A DNA stretch of 64,000 nt, from contig NZ_JACHHZ010000001.1 in the NCBI RefSeq assembly GCF_014202975.1, positions 620,001 through 684,000 of the forward strand, given 5' to 3'. Of the stretch, positions 18,335-27,204 are shown one piece after another. The notes beneath the pieces were generated by a model. It made no database searches. It had not been told where the DNA came from and worked only from the letters and a program-made list of their open reading frames with translations. Source of the DNA: Povalibacter uvarum (GTDB lineage Bacteria > Pseudomonadota > Gammaproteobacteria > Steroidobacterales > Steroidobacteraceae). Both the position numbers and the translations under genes were made by a program. The first letter of the stretch is position 1, and every line of letters starts with the position of its first letter.

Positions 18335-19156
18335 TCAACTGACGCCGCGATCTTCCGACGCCAGCGCCGTCGCGAGTATCTGCAAATCCAGGGGCTTGGG
18401 GCACCAGGGAACGTGTGTGAATCGCTGCGGTACGACATTCCTGTCGTAGCCGGTTGCGAATATGAAGGGAATGTTCCGATCCTCGAGCGCTTCGGCGACG
18501 GGGAAGGCGTCTGCATCCTGCAGGCGAATATCCACGATCGCGATGTCGATATCGGGTACTTCTTCCACGAGTCTCAGAGCCTCTTCGACGGAGCCGACCG
18601 GGCCGATGACTGTGGCGCCGGCTCGTTCGAGCGAGTTCGACATGTCCATGGCGACGAGGTACTCGTCCTCGATCAGCAGCACGGATCGATCCTTCAGCGA
18701 ATCGAGTGCCTGCTGCGTCGCGGCCAGCGGCTCGGCGTTCTGGGATGCAGCCTCCGGGACGGCGTCGATGCAGCCTCGCCGGCGCAGAACGGTGCTGATG
18801 CTCGAAAGCAGTTGCTGCTCGGTGAACGGCTTAGAGAGGTAGCACACGTTTGCAGGACGCAGAGGAGCGAGCGGTTGCGCTGCGATGATCACGCAGGGAG
18901 TGCCGTGTTCCTGCAATTGGCGAAGAATGCTCAGCGAATTGCGCGGGCGGGATGCATCGACGATTGCGACGTCGAGATGCATCAGCGGTAGCAATCCGGT
19001 TCCGCTCGACATGCTCGAGGCGCCGCCGAAGATCACAGCGCCGGCGTCAGTCAATCCGTCCGCCAGGGCCCGATAGAGTTGATCGTCATCCGCGACCAGA
19101 AGGACTTTCTTGCCGTGCAGGCGGTTCGAGTCGGGGGCAGTCGGATTCACTGGCAT
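18335..19156 (-). CDS. Double receiver-domain response regulator (REC-REC)
   Basis: The 273-residue protein has two receiver domains and no output domain. REC1 (about 12-130) has the acidic cluster VADDD, the aspartate AIVDAS and lysine LSKPF, but alanine (IIAAQP) where the conserved Thr/Ser is expected. REC2 (about 153-268) has LIEDEYLV, IVDIRL, ATGYD and CPKPLD, a complete set close to the receivers attached to HWE kinases. It probably relays phosphate or binds a partner. It is transcribed away from another receiver gene at 19641 and lies beside an HWE hybrid kinase, so these three genes probably work together. Confidence 0.82.
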   Translation of the reverse strand: MPVNPTAPDSNRLHGKKVLLVADDDQLYRALADGLTDAGAVIFGGASSMSSGTGLLPLMHLDVAIVDASRPRNSLSILRQLQEHGTPCVIIAAQPLAPLRPANVCYLSKPFTEQQLLSSISTVLRRRGCIDAVPEAASQNAEPLAATQQALDSLKDRSVLLIEDEYLVAMDMSNSLERAGATVIGPVGSVEEALRLVEEVPDIDIAIVDIRLQDADAFPVAEALEDRNIPFIFATGYDRNVVPQRFTHVPWCPKPLDLQILATALASEDRGVS

Positions 19157-19640
19157 CTCCGTGCTGGCGTAGGCGATCAGTACGTCAATTCGTACACGGC
19201 GTCAATCTGACGATGGCGCGGCATCAGTGTGCGCAAACAGCGCTGCAACGGTCGCACGTAGGCAATGCGAGTACGCCGGGAGCGTCAGCGTTGTCCGGTG
19301 CTGCGCTTGCGCACATGCATGTCGCGAAGAAACGGGATAAGCAGCAATTGTTCGCCGTTCGGCAGGCCGAACTAGCGCCATCTCGGCGCTGAGCAGGATC
19401 GACGCGGCGCCCCTTCAGCAACTCATTTGCTCCGCGGTCACTTGTGCCGGAACTTTCGAGGAGCAGCGGGAGCTTCGTCAGTAGGACCATCTGATGAATG
19501 AGCGTTGCCATGGATGCGCGCTGCACCTTCTACGCGGCCGCTCACATTCCAACCACTCTGCGTACCAAGTCATCCGTCGGTCGGCCCGGCAGTGTTCCTC
19601 GTCGGCGAAGTTGCAGTCGCCAAAGGTGATGGAGAAATCG
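19157..19640. other. Intergenic region between divergent receiver genes
   Basis: This stretch of about 480 bp holds no convincing gene. Short open frames on both strands lack protein-like composition and ribosome sites. It must contain the promoters for both divergent receiver genes, but I see no clear sigma-70 or sigma-54 box pair. Confidence 0.4.
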
Positions 19641-20033
19641 ATGGCCCCCGTTGATGCTGAGCTCGTCGGCCGATGCTTGCTGGTCGTGGAAGACGACTAT
19701 CTGGTCGCCAGCGACCTCGCGTCCACTCTTCAAGAATACGGTGCGGAGGTGATCGGTCCGGTTGGGACCGTCGAGGGTGCGCTGGCTCTGATCGACGAAG
19801 AAGGCGAGAACCTTGCCGCCGCGGTGCTGGATATCAATCTTCATGGAGAGCGCGCGTTCGGGATCGCGGATGTGCTGAACGCCCGACATGTTCCCTTCGT
19901 ATTCGTCACGGGCTATTCGGCGGGGTCCATACCGACACCCTATGCCGATCACCCTCGATGCGATAAGCCGGTCGACATGCGGCAACTGGTTAGGGTGCTG
20001 CGTGAACTCACGGCGGCGGGTTGGCCCGACTGA
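19641..20033 (+). CDS. Single-domain response regulator
   Basis: I choose ATG 19641, which has GGAGA 7 nt upstream, over the longer open frame. The 130-residue product is one receiver domain with VVEDDYLV, phospho-site AVLDINLHG, VTGYS with the conserved Thr, and CDKPVD with the lysine. It is close in sequence to the C-terminal receiver of the hybrid kinase that starts 62 bp downstream, and to REC2 of the divergent gene. It probably serves as a phosphate sink or relay for that kinase and is co-transcribed with it. Confidence 0.85.
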   Translation: MAPVDAELVGRCLLVVEDDYLVASDLASTLQEYGAEVIGPVGTVEGALALIDEEGENLAAAVLDINLHGERAFGIADVLNARHVPFVFVTGYSAGSIPTPYADHPRCDKPVDMRQLVRVLRELTAAGWPD

Positions 20034-20094
20034 AACCGCGATTGTGACGCGCCGGTCAAGGGCTCATGCTGCCGGCTTGTGCTGAAAGGACCCC

Positions 20095-22509
20095 ATGTCA
20101 GAGAAGGCTCACGCAGCTTCCGGGATCACTGGCGCCGCACCGACGAATGCAGCGCCGGCGTCCGAGAGTGAACAGACGTATCGCCAGCTTTTCCAGGCCA
20201 TCGACACGGGCTTCTGCGTCATCGAGGTCATCTTCGATGCAGCAGGTCGACCGATCGACTATGTGTTCCGCGATGCCAATCCCGCATTCGAAGGCCAGAC
20301 CGGTCTCGCCGACGCCATCGGCAAGCGCATTCGCGTCCTTGCACCAGGGCACGAGGAGTTCTGGTTCGAGACGTATGGCCGCATCGTCAGAACTGGGCTC
20401 CCCGAGCGTTTCGAACACCAGGCTGACGCGCTGGGGCGCTGGTACAGCGTCTACGCATTCCGCATCGGGCGGCCTGAACAACACCGTCTGGCCGTGCTGT
20501 TCGACGACATCAAGGGGCGCCGATCCGCGGAGGAAGCATTGCGCCACAGTGAGGAGCGCCAGGTTTTCCTGCTCAAGCTCAGCGACACGATCCGGTTCCG
20601 GACCGATCCAATGACCATTCAGCAAGCTGCTGCCCGCCTGCTCGGAGAGCACCTCGACGTCAGCCGCGCTTTCTACTTCGCTGTCAGGCGTGACGCGGAC
20701 GGCTATGTGCACGTAGTCGAACGCGACTATTTCTCGCGGCCCGATCTGCCGAGCATGGTCGGCGAGTATCCCCAGAAGGCGTACGGAGAGAATTTCTTCT
20801 CCGCTCTTGCACGAGGAGAAGCCGCGGTCATGGCGGACATCCGGGTGGCGCCCGGCGTCACTGAGGACGCATTGCGGCTCTATTCAGCAGCGAGGGTTCG
20901 TGCGTGGATTTCGATGCCGTTGATCAAGAGGGGGAACTTCACCGCCGGCCTCGTGCTGGTACACGATCAACCGCGCTACTGGACTTCAGCGGAAGTCGGA
21001 CTAGTCAAGGATGTCGCGGAGCGCACATGGGCTGCTGTCGAACAGGCGCGTGCGGAGGCCGCGCTGCGTGCGACCGAGGAGCGATTCAGGCAATTCGCCG
21101 AGGCGTCCTCCGGAGCTTTGTGGATCCGCGATGCCGATACCCTCTCCATGGAGTATGCCAGTCAGGCGATCACGGGAATCTACGGCGTCGAACCCGAAAT
21201 TCTACTGGGCGACGTGAAGCGGTGGGCAGCCGTCATCGTGCCAGACGATCGAGACGTGGCCCTGGAGCATCTCGAGCAGGCGCGCCGGGGAGAGGCGGCG
21301 GTGCACGAGTTCCGGATTCAGCGTCCGTCCGACCGGGCTTTCCGCTGGGTCAGAAATACCAACTTCCCGCTGTTCGACGAGAGCAGACGGGTACAGCGGA
21401 TTGGCGGCATCGCGGAAGACGTGACGGACGCCAAGCTTGCCGTCGAGCATCAGGGCGTGCTGCTGGCGGAACTGCAGCACCGGGTGCGCAACATCATGGC
21501 GATCATTCGCTCGATTACTTCGCGAACCGGCGAGCGAGCAGAGAGCGTGCAGGACTATGCGACCCTGATGGCTGGTCGCTTGCTCGCGCTCGCCAGAGTG
21601 CAGGCATTGCTCACTCGTGCCGCCAATGCCGGCGTCGGAATCACGGCCCTCGTCCACGATGAGGTCAATGTGCAGGCACAGTGCGAGGGGCAGTTCGCCC
21701 TGGAGGGTCCGGAGATTTCGCTCTCACCCAAAGCGGCGGAGATTCTGACGCTCGCCGTGCACGAGCTGTCAACCAATGCGCTCAAGTACGGCGCATTGTC
21801 GGTTCGCAGCGGCAAGATCACTGTGCGATGGTCGACCTTCGATAAACGCGGCGGCACCTGGCTCAGCTTCGATTGGACGGAAGAAGGACGCTTGCTCGGT
21901 CAGTCGACATTGAACGCACCTCGCCGGCGAGGGTTCGGCACGGAACTGATCGAAGGACGCATTCCGTATGAGCTCGGCGGGCGTGGCCAGCTCGACATCA
22001 GACCAGAGGGCGCGACCTGTCATCTGGAGTTCCCGCTCAAGGCCGGCGGGAGCGTTCTGGAGACCGGTGCTCCTCAACGCGCGACGGTCTTCGGCGGTGC
22101 GCTCGACATGACAGGTGAACCCGATCTCAGCGGCAGACGTGTCCTGGTGGTGGAGGATGACTACTACCTTGCAGCGGACGTGGCGCGGGCGCTGAAAGGG
22201 GCGGGTGCGGAAGTGATGGGCCCGTGTGCAACGGAGGCCGCGGTACTCATCGAGTTGAATGAGTGTGGCGCCGATGCCGCCGTGCTCGACATCAATCTCG
22301 GACCCGGACCTTCGTTCGGGCTGGCCACGACGCTGAAGGAGCAGCACACCCCGTTCATGTTCCTGACCGGCTACGACCTGAAGGCGATTCCGGAAGAGTT
22401 CGCCGATATCGAGCGCCTCGAGAAGCCGGTGCAGTTGCGTCACATCATCGGAGTCATTGCGGATCTGATCCGGGCGGAAGAGGTGTCCTGCAATCGACGG
22501 CAGTGTTGA
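20095..22509 (+). CDS. PAS-GAF-PAS HWE-type hybrid histidine kinase
   Basis: The 804-residue cytoplasmic kinase has PAS (about 25-145), GAF (160-320), PAS (325-450), an HWE/HisKA_2 dimerisation region with LLAELQHRVRNIMAII (the phospho-histidine in HRVRN), an ATPase domain with HELSTNALKYGAL and the W-x-E of the family in SFDWTEEG, and a C-terminal receiver (about 680-800; VVEDDYYLA, VLDINLG, LTGYD, EKPVQL). HWE kinases commonly drive light, redox or general-stress responses. The neighbouring single receiver and double receiver are its likely partners. No DNA-binding output is encoded nearby. Confidence 0.9.
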   Translation: MSEKAHAASGITGAAPTNAAPASESEQTYRQLFQAIDTGFCVIEVIFDAAGRPIDYVFRDANPAFEGQTGLADAIGKRIRVLAPGHEEFWFETYGRIVRTGLPERFEHQADALGRWYSVYAFRIGRPEQHRLAVLFDDIKGRRSAEEALRHSEERQVFLLKLSDTIRFRTDPMTIQQAAARLLGEHLDVSRAFYFAVRRDADGYVHVVERDYFSRPDLPSMVGEYPQKAYGENFFSALARGEAAVMADIRVAPGVTEDALRLYSAARVRAWISMPLIKRGNFTAGLVLVHDQPRYWTSAEVGLVKDVAERTWAAVEQARAEAALRATEERFRQFAEASSGALWIRDADTLSMEYASQAITGIYGVEPEILLGDVKRWAAVIVPDDRDVALEHLEQARRGEAAVHEFRIQRPSDRAFRWVRNTNFPLFDESRRVQRIGGIAEDVTDAKLAVEHQGVLLAELQHRVRNIMAIIRSITSRTGERAESVQDYATLMAGRLLALARVQALLTRAANAGVGITALVHDEVNVQAQCEGQFALEGPEISLSPKAAEILTLAVHELSTNALKYGALSVRSGKITVRWSTFDKRGGTWLSFDWTEEGRLLGQSTLNAPRRRGFGTELIEGRIPYELGGRGQLDIRPEGATCHLEFPLKAGGSVLETGAPQRATVFGGALDMTGEPDLSGRRVLVVEDDYYLAADVARALKGAGAEVMGPCATEAAVLIELNECGADAAVLDINLGPGPSFGLATTLKEQHTPFMFLTGYDLKAIPEEFADIERLEKPVQLRHIIGVIADLIRAEEVSCNRRQC

Positions 22510-22616
22510 GGAGACAATAGAGACGCTGTTCAGGCAGCAGCCGTGGTGATCCGCAATGTCGGTGATTCGCCGGATGGGCAAGAATCGCCTGCCCATCACC
22601 GATCACAGGGATCGTC

Positions 22617-24857
22617 ATGTTCATCGAAGCGTCCGATCGCGCAAAGGGCGGAGTACTCGCCGCCGCAACGCTCTGGTTTACCCTGTCGCCGGAATCGACG
22701 ATCGCTGCACAGCAAGCCGCAGCCCGGGAAGGGCCGCTGGACGAGGTGATCGTCACGGCACGCAAGCGCGAAGAGAGTCTGGTGGATACGCCGGCCTCGG
22801 TCACGGCGCTCGGCACGGACGCGCTGTCCAGTCTCAACATCGAGAACCTGGCCGACGTCGGCAAGTACGTCCCCAATCTCAATATCACCCGCTTCGGTGT
22901 CGGCAGCACGGCGCAGGCGGCGATCTTCATCCGGGGTATCGGATTGCAGGATCACCTCATCACGACCGATCCCAGCGTGGGCGTCTATGTCGACGGCGTC
23001 TATCTCGGTCGTCAGCTGGGATCCAATCTCTCGTTGCCGAACATCGAGCGCGTCGAAGTGTTGCGCGGTCCGCAGGGCACACTCTACGGACGCAACACAC
23101 TCGGCGGAGCAGTCAACATCGTGACGCGCAGGCCGGGTACCGACGAGGGAGTCAGTGTCGATTTGCGCGCCGGTTCGCGCCAGAGCGTGGAAGCGGGCTT
23201 CTACGCTGACTCGCGATTCGGCGACGCTTTTGCCGCCTCACTCGCTGGCGATCTGAGGCGGCGCGACGGCGTCGGTACCGCTGTAAATCTCAGCAATCCC
23301 AGTGCGGAAGTCGGCGAGGAGTTCGAGATCAATGGCCGGCTGGCGATGCTCTGGACGCCGAGCGATCGGTTCTCACTGCTGGTGGCGGCAGACGCGGTCC
23401 AGAACGACAGCGGCCAATCTCCTTACGAAGCGGAGATCCTCACTCCTGAACAGCTCCTCTCGCTCAACGGCGGAACGAGCTCGCTGCCCGCGGGTGTCGA
23501 GTTCTTCGGTACGCCACCGCTGACGCCCGCGGACCAGGTCGCTCGGGATGACCTTGGGACCGTCGTGCCCGGGCTCGAAGATACGTCCGCGGATCTCTTC
23601 GGCGTCTCCGCAACCGCGGAGCTGAAATTGAGCGAGGCGCTCTCGACCAAGCTGATCGCGAGCTATCGCAGCACGGAATACACCGCGGGGTTGAACGACG
23701 ATGATTCCGCGCTCACGCTGTCCGCCTTCCCCGAAACCGGCAAAGCGGAACAAGTCTCCGTCGAGCTGCAGCTCAACGGGCAGTTCGATCGGTTCGACTT
23801 CGTCAGCGGTCTTTACTATTTCAACGAAGACGGGAGCAACGATTCGGGCCCGTTCTACTTTCTGCCTTTCAACGTGGGCGGCCCAGGAGATTTTTTCCAT
23901 ATCACGCAGGAGACGGACAGCTATGCGGTCTTCGGCAACCTCAGCTACCACATCAATGATTCGCTGACGGCCGGCATCGGGGCGCGTTATTCCAACGACG
24001 AGAAGCGTGCGACGGCGCTGTTTCCCAGCTTCGCCGGGGTAACAGTCGAACGCACCGGCGACTTCGATGCGGTCACAGCGGATGCCAACATTTCCTGGCA
24101 GCTCGACAGCGGCTTCACTCTCTACGCGCTCGTGCAACTCGGCTACCAGCCGGGCAGTTTCGCCCCTCGACCCTTCGGCGGGCCGCAGGCCTTCACACTG
24201 ACGGATAAGACGACGGCGACCAGCTATGAGATCGGCTTCAAGGGACCCGTCACCGATACATGGACGCTGTTCGTGACCGGATTCTGGGCAGAGTACGAAG
24301 GTATCGGCTTGCCGTTCTCCGCACCCAACGTAGCGGGTTACAGCACTACCGTCCTCAGCAATAACTCGCGCGGTCGGGGCGTTGAAGTGGAATCGATGCT
24401 GGAGGTTGGCGGCTTCACCTTCAACGCATCCGTGGGCTATCTCGACGCCGAGATCACGGAGATCGATGAGCTCTCCGCGGAAGTCGGAGCGCGCGTCGGT
24501 GACGCACCTGCGCTCAGCCCGGAGTGGACCGGCTCGGCCGCGCTCGGCTACGAATGGGCAGTGGGCACCGACTCGAGCGTGAAGGCGCAAGTCGACTATT
24601 CCTATCGCGACTCCTCATACGGTCAGTCCGTGAATACGCCATCCGAGCTGCTCGATGCCCGCGGCCTGGCCGGATTCAATCTCACGTATCTGAATCGCGC
24701 CGGCGACTGGAGCGTTGGGGTGTACGGCGTGAACATACTCAACGAGGTGTACGACGTCGGCCGGTTGAACGATGCCTTCCATGGCTTCGTAGGTGTGGTG
24801 CTGAGCAACGATCGCAGTGAGTTCGGAGTGCGGGTGACGAAGAAGTTTGCGCAGTAG
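22617..24857 (+). CDS. TonB-dependent outer-membrane receptor
   Basis: The 746-residue protein has a signal-like N-terminus, a TonB-box-like EVIVTARKR at about residues 43-51, a plug domain (55-165; SVGVYVDGVYLGR, IERVEVLRGPQGTLYGRN, GGAVNIVTRRP) and a 22-strand-type barrel ending in a terminal aromatic-rich strand (VRVTKKFAQ). Such receptors import siderophores, vitamins or organic nutrients using TonB energy. The IEVLRGPQGTLYGRNTLGG style is typical of the large receptor family of sphingomonads and related bacteria that take up organic substrates. No cognate transporter or regulator lies adjacent, so the ligand is unknown. Confidence 0.92.
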   Translation: MFIEASDRAKGGVLAAATLWFTLSPESTIAAQQAAAREGPLDEVIVTARKREESLVDTPASVTALGTDALSSLNIENLADVGKYVPNLNITRFGVGSTAQAAIFIRGIGLQDHLITTDPSVGVYVDGVYLGRQLGSNLSLPNIERVEVLRGPQGTLYGRNTLGGAVNIVTRRPGTDEGVSVDLRAGSRQSVEAGFYADSRFGDAFAASLAGDLRRRDGVGTAVNLSNPSAEVGEEFEINGRLAMLWTPSDRFSLLVAADAVQNDSGQSPYEAEILTPEQLLSLNGGTSSLPAGVEFFGTPPLTPADQVARDDLGTVVPGLEDTSADLFGVSATAELKLSEALSTKLIASYRSTEYTAGLNDDDSALTLSAFPETGKAEQVSVELQLNGQFDRFDFVSGLYYFNEDGSNDSGPFYFLPFNVGGPGDFFHITQETDSYAVFGNLSYHINDSLTAGIGARYSNDEKRATALFPSFAGVTVERTGDFDAVTADANISWQLDSGFTLYALVQLGYQPGSFAPRPFGGPQAFTLTDKTTATSYEIGFKGPVTDTWTLFVTGFWAEYEGIGLPFSAPNVAGYSTTVLSNNSRGRGVEVESMLEVGGFTFNASVGYLDAEITEIDELSAEVGARVGDAPALSPEWTGSAALGYEWAVGTDSSVKAQVDYSYRDSSYGQSVNTPSELLDARGLAGFNLTYLNRAGDWSVGVYGVNILNEVYDVGRLNDAFHGFVGVVLSNDRSEFGVRVTKKFAQ

Positions 24858-24867
24858 GCGCTTTCAT

Positions 24868-25764
24868 TTACGCGGGTAGATCCGGCGTCCTGGGTGTCAG
24901 GCGCCCATTGGAACCCAGGTCATCCGCTCCCGGATGCCGCGGTGGCGCAGTCATGCCCATGAGGCTGAGCAGCGCGCAGAGCACGAGGAAGGCGCTCAGC
25001 GCGAAGGGCTCCCACCTCTGCAGATCCAACAGTACCAGCGTGAAGTTGAGCGACAGAAATGCAACGCAGGCGATGCATGCGTAGACGCATGCCTTCACCG
25101 ACAACCCCATCATGCGCACGCTGTCCGCATGCGTTTCGATCGGGTTGATCTTCTTGCCGTAGAGGATCATGTAGACGCACGCTGCTTCCAGGGCGTACAC
25201 CAGCGTCACGATGCCGATGTTGATCAGGGCACCGGCGAATCCCGGGAATGGTTGCTGCCCGATGTAGAGCGTGAAAGCGACGAAGAGGAAGTAACTCAGC
25301 ACGGCAAGGAAGACGAGGAACGGTGAGACAAAATCGAACAGGCCGCGTCGCTGCAGAGTGGCCTTGCGCCTTGCTTCTGGTTCCGAGTGCTTCAGCACCT
25401 GTCTCTTGAATCTGAATCCGAGCACAGCCAGGACGCAGATCGGCAACGCCTGTACGCCAAAGTACGCGGCCACCAGCCCTTCAACGGGGCCATCGCTCCA
25501 GTCCGGCCTCTGCAGGTAACTGAAGAACCAGACTAGCAGCGAGAACCCGATCACCACGATGCCGATGTTCACCGCGCGATACTGGATCAGAAAGCGCTCC
25601 CGACCCGCATCGAGGTCGACGCCCGGGTACATCTGGGCGAAACGTTCGACGGGATAGCGCGTGGCCTGCCTGCGAACGAATCTGATGAACCAGACCGGAA
25701 GCAGGGCGGACATCGCCAGTATCTGCACCAGGAACATCGCAAGGAATGCATACGCTTCGATCAT
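24868..25764 (-). CDS. Multi-pass membrane protein, partner of the GntR regulator
   Basis: The 298-residue protein has about six hydrophobic helices: near the N-terminus (MIEAYAFLAMFLVQ), two around 65-120, two around 150-200, and two around 215-265. Charged cytoplasmic loops and a Pro-rich C-tail complete it. I recognise no catalytic motif or named family. It begins 9 bp after the stop of a YtrA-type GntR regulator gene, so the two form an operon. Such regulators usually control membrane transporters, often ABC systems, but no ATPase is present here. Confidence 0.7.
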   Translation of the reverse strand: MIEAYAFLAMFLVQILAMSALLPVWFIRFVRRQATRYPVERFAQMYPGVDLDAGRERFLIQYRAVNIGIVVIGFSLLVWFFSYLQRPDWSDGPVEGLVAAYFGVQALPICVLAVLGFRFKRQVLKHSEPEARRKATLQRRGLFDFVSPFLVFLAVLSYFLFVAFTLYIGQQPFPGFAGALINIGIVTLVYALEAACVYMILYGKKINPIETHADSVRMMGLSVKACVYACIACVAFLSLNFTLVLLDLQRWEPFALSAFLVLCALLSLMGMTAPPRHPGADDLGSNGRLTPRTPDLPA

Positions 25765-25773
25765 GACGGCACC

Positions 25774-26160
25774 TCATTTTGCCGGCGGTGGCCGGCTGAT
25801 GACGCCGGCGAATGCGTTGCGAATCTCCGAATCGGTCACGCCTGACTCACGCAATTCCGCGATCGTTTCGCTGAGTTTGCGCTGCGTCCATTCCTGCAGA
25901 TTGAACTTGGCGTTCGCCTTCGCCCTGGGATGGACGTACGTGCCGCGGTAACCCTTGGCTTCGATGATCGAATCGCGCTCCAGCAGCTTGTACGCCTTCG
26001 CGACGGTCTTGCTGTTCAGCTCGAGGTCGTTGGCGAGCTGGCGAATCGAGGGCAAGGCATCGCCGGGCTTCAGGGCGCCGGCGGTGACCGCGGCCTTTAT
26101 CTGCTCGATGAGCTGCTCGAACTGGGGCACCGGGTCATCGATGTCGATGGTGATTTCCAT
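25774..26160 (-). CDS. GntR-family regulator, YtrA/YhcF type
   Basis: From ATG 26160 (MEITIDIDD) the product has 128 residues. It has a winged helix-turn-helix at about 10-75 (PQFEQLIEQIKAAV, LPSIRQLANDLELNSKTVAKAYKLLERD) and a short helical C-terminus, as in the YtrA subfamily, which lacks a large ligand domain. The family normally represses its own operon and is released by antibiotics or envelope signals. A perfect inverted repeat 18-41 bp upstream of the start is a fitting operator. The next gene encodes a membrane protein of unknown role. Confidence 0.88.
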   Translation of the reverse strand: MEITIDIDDPVPQFEQLIEQIKAAVTAGALKPGDALPSIRQLANDLELNSKTVAKAYKLLERDSIIEAKGYRGTYVHPRAKANAKFNLQEWTQRKLSETIAELRESGVTDSEIRNAFAGVISRPPPAK

Positions 26161-26177
26161 CGGCGCGGCCGCTCCTG

Positions 26178-26201
26178 TGTACCACTTGACCCCATGGTAC
26201 A
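26178..26201. promoter_or_regulatory. Candidate GntR operator (autoregulatory palindrome)
   Basis: A perfect 7-bp inverted repeat, TGTACCA-N10-TGGTACA, lies 18-41 bp upstream of the gntR start codon, where a repressor would block transcription or initiation. YtrA-type regulators bind palindromes of this size. Binding is inferred, not shown. Confidence 0.6.
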
Positions 26202-26293
26202 ACTGGCCCGTGAAAGTTGCAACGTGAGAGCGTTGTGAAGGGAAACGAGTCGAGGATTCCTGGAATACGCGGCACGAGTCCCCGCGCGCAGGC

Positions 26294-26926
26294 TCAGACC
26301 AGGCCGATCGATTCGATCACTCTGACGATCACGCGAATCGAAACCAGGATCGCGCCCCACAGCAGGAAGAGCGCGGCGATGCCGAGTGTCGCGCCCACTG
26401 CTGCTGCTATTCCATCGTGCTCCAGCAGGCCCAGCGAGATGATGCAGATCGCAATCGCGGGAACGATGTTTCCCAGCGGGATCGGCAGGAAGATCACGAG
26501 CGCCAGAACGAACGTGACGAGGCCGATCATGCGTTCCGGGAGAGGGCTCACGAGCCACGCGGCCCGCGGTTTCAGGAATCGCTCGAACCGGCGCAGCGCA
26601 GGAGCAATCCGCTCTACCGCGTGCGCAAAGATGCCGCGATCGAGCGAGCGCTCGGCGATGAAGCGCGGAAGCCAGGGTGTGCGGCGGCCCCACGCCAGCT
26701 GCCCGGCCAGGAGGAGCATCGGAAGCCCGAGGACCGCCGAAGTGCCCGGAGGTGTAGGCACGATGTTCGGGAACGCAAGGATGAACAGGAGTGCACCGAA
26801 GGCGCGATCGCCCGCACGATCCATGAAGTGTCGCAGGGAGATCCGGGGCTCGGTCGAGTCCGCCGCCATCTCGCTGAGAGTTTCCGAAAGCGGTTTGTGA
26901 CGTACTCGTTCTTTTCGCCAGGTCAT
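26294..26926 (-). CDS. ExoD-family membrane protein
   Basis: The 210-residue protein matches the ExoD family: a short basic N-terminus, a conserved FGALLFILAFPNIVPTPPG segment at about 43-61, LPMLLLAGQLAWGR, and hydrophobic helices at about 120-200 with FLPIPLGNIVPA. ExoD was linked to exopolysaccharide synthesis and alkaline tolerance in Rhizobium, but its biochemical role is still open. The ATG start at 26926 gives the usual family length. It is a single gene on the minus strand with no exopolysaccharide cluster nearby. Confidence 0.88.
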   Translation of the reverse strand: MTWRKERVRHKPLSETLSEMAADSTEPRISLRHFMDRAGDRAFGALLFILAFPNIVPTPPGTSAVLGLPMLLLAGQLAWGRRTPWLPRFIAERSLDRGIFAHAVERIAPALRRFERFLKPRAAWLVSPLPERMIGLVTFVLALVIFLPIPLGNIVPAIAICIISLGLLEHDGIAAAVGATLGIAALFLLWGAILVSIRVIVRVIESIGLV

Positions 26927-27204
26927 GATGCAGCCAACGATCTCTCAATCAGATGACACTGCGTAGAGAGGTCTGAGGCTGCTTGGTTCAGTTCGTTTCA
27001 CCACGCGGTGCTTGCTCGAGGCGGGACGCGGCCCGGTAGTTGCGACACAGCGGGCATTCTAGTTGCCTGTGGCACTGGGCACCGTGCGCGCGGTCGCGAT
27101 CTGGCCACCGTGACGGTGCAGATTGGATGTGTCGCAGAGCAATTTCCCGACCGCCGCATAATCGTTGCCCCTATGGCGGGCACGTCCGTCGGCGGTCGCT
27201 GGAC

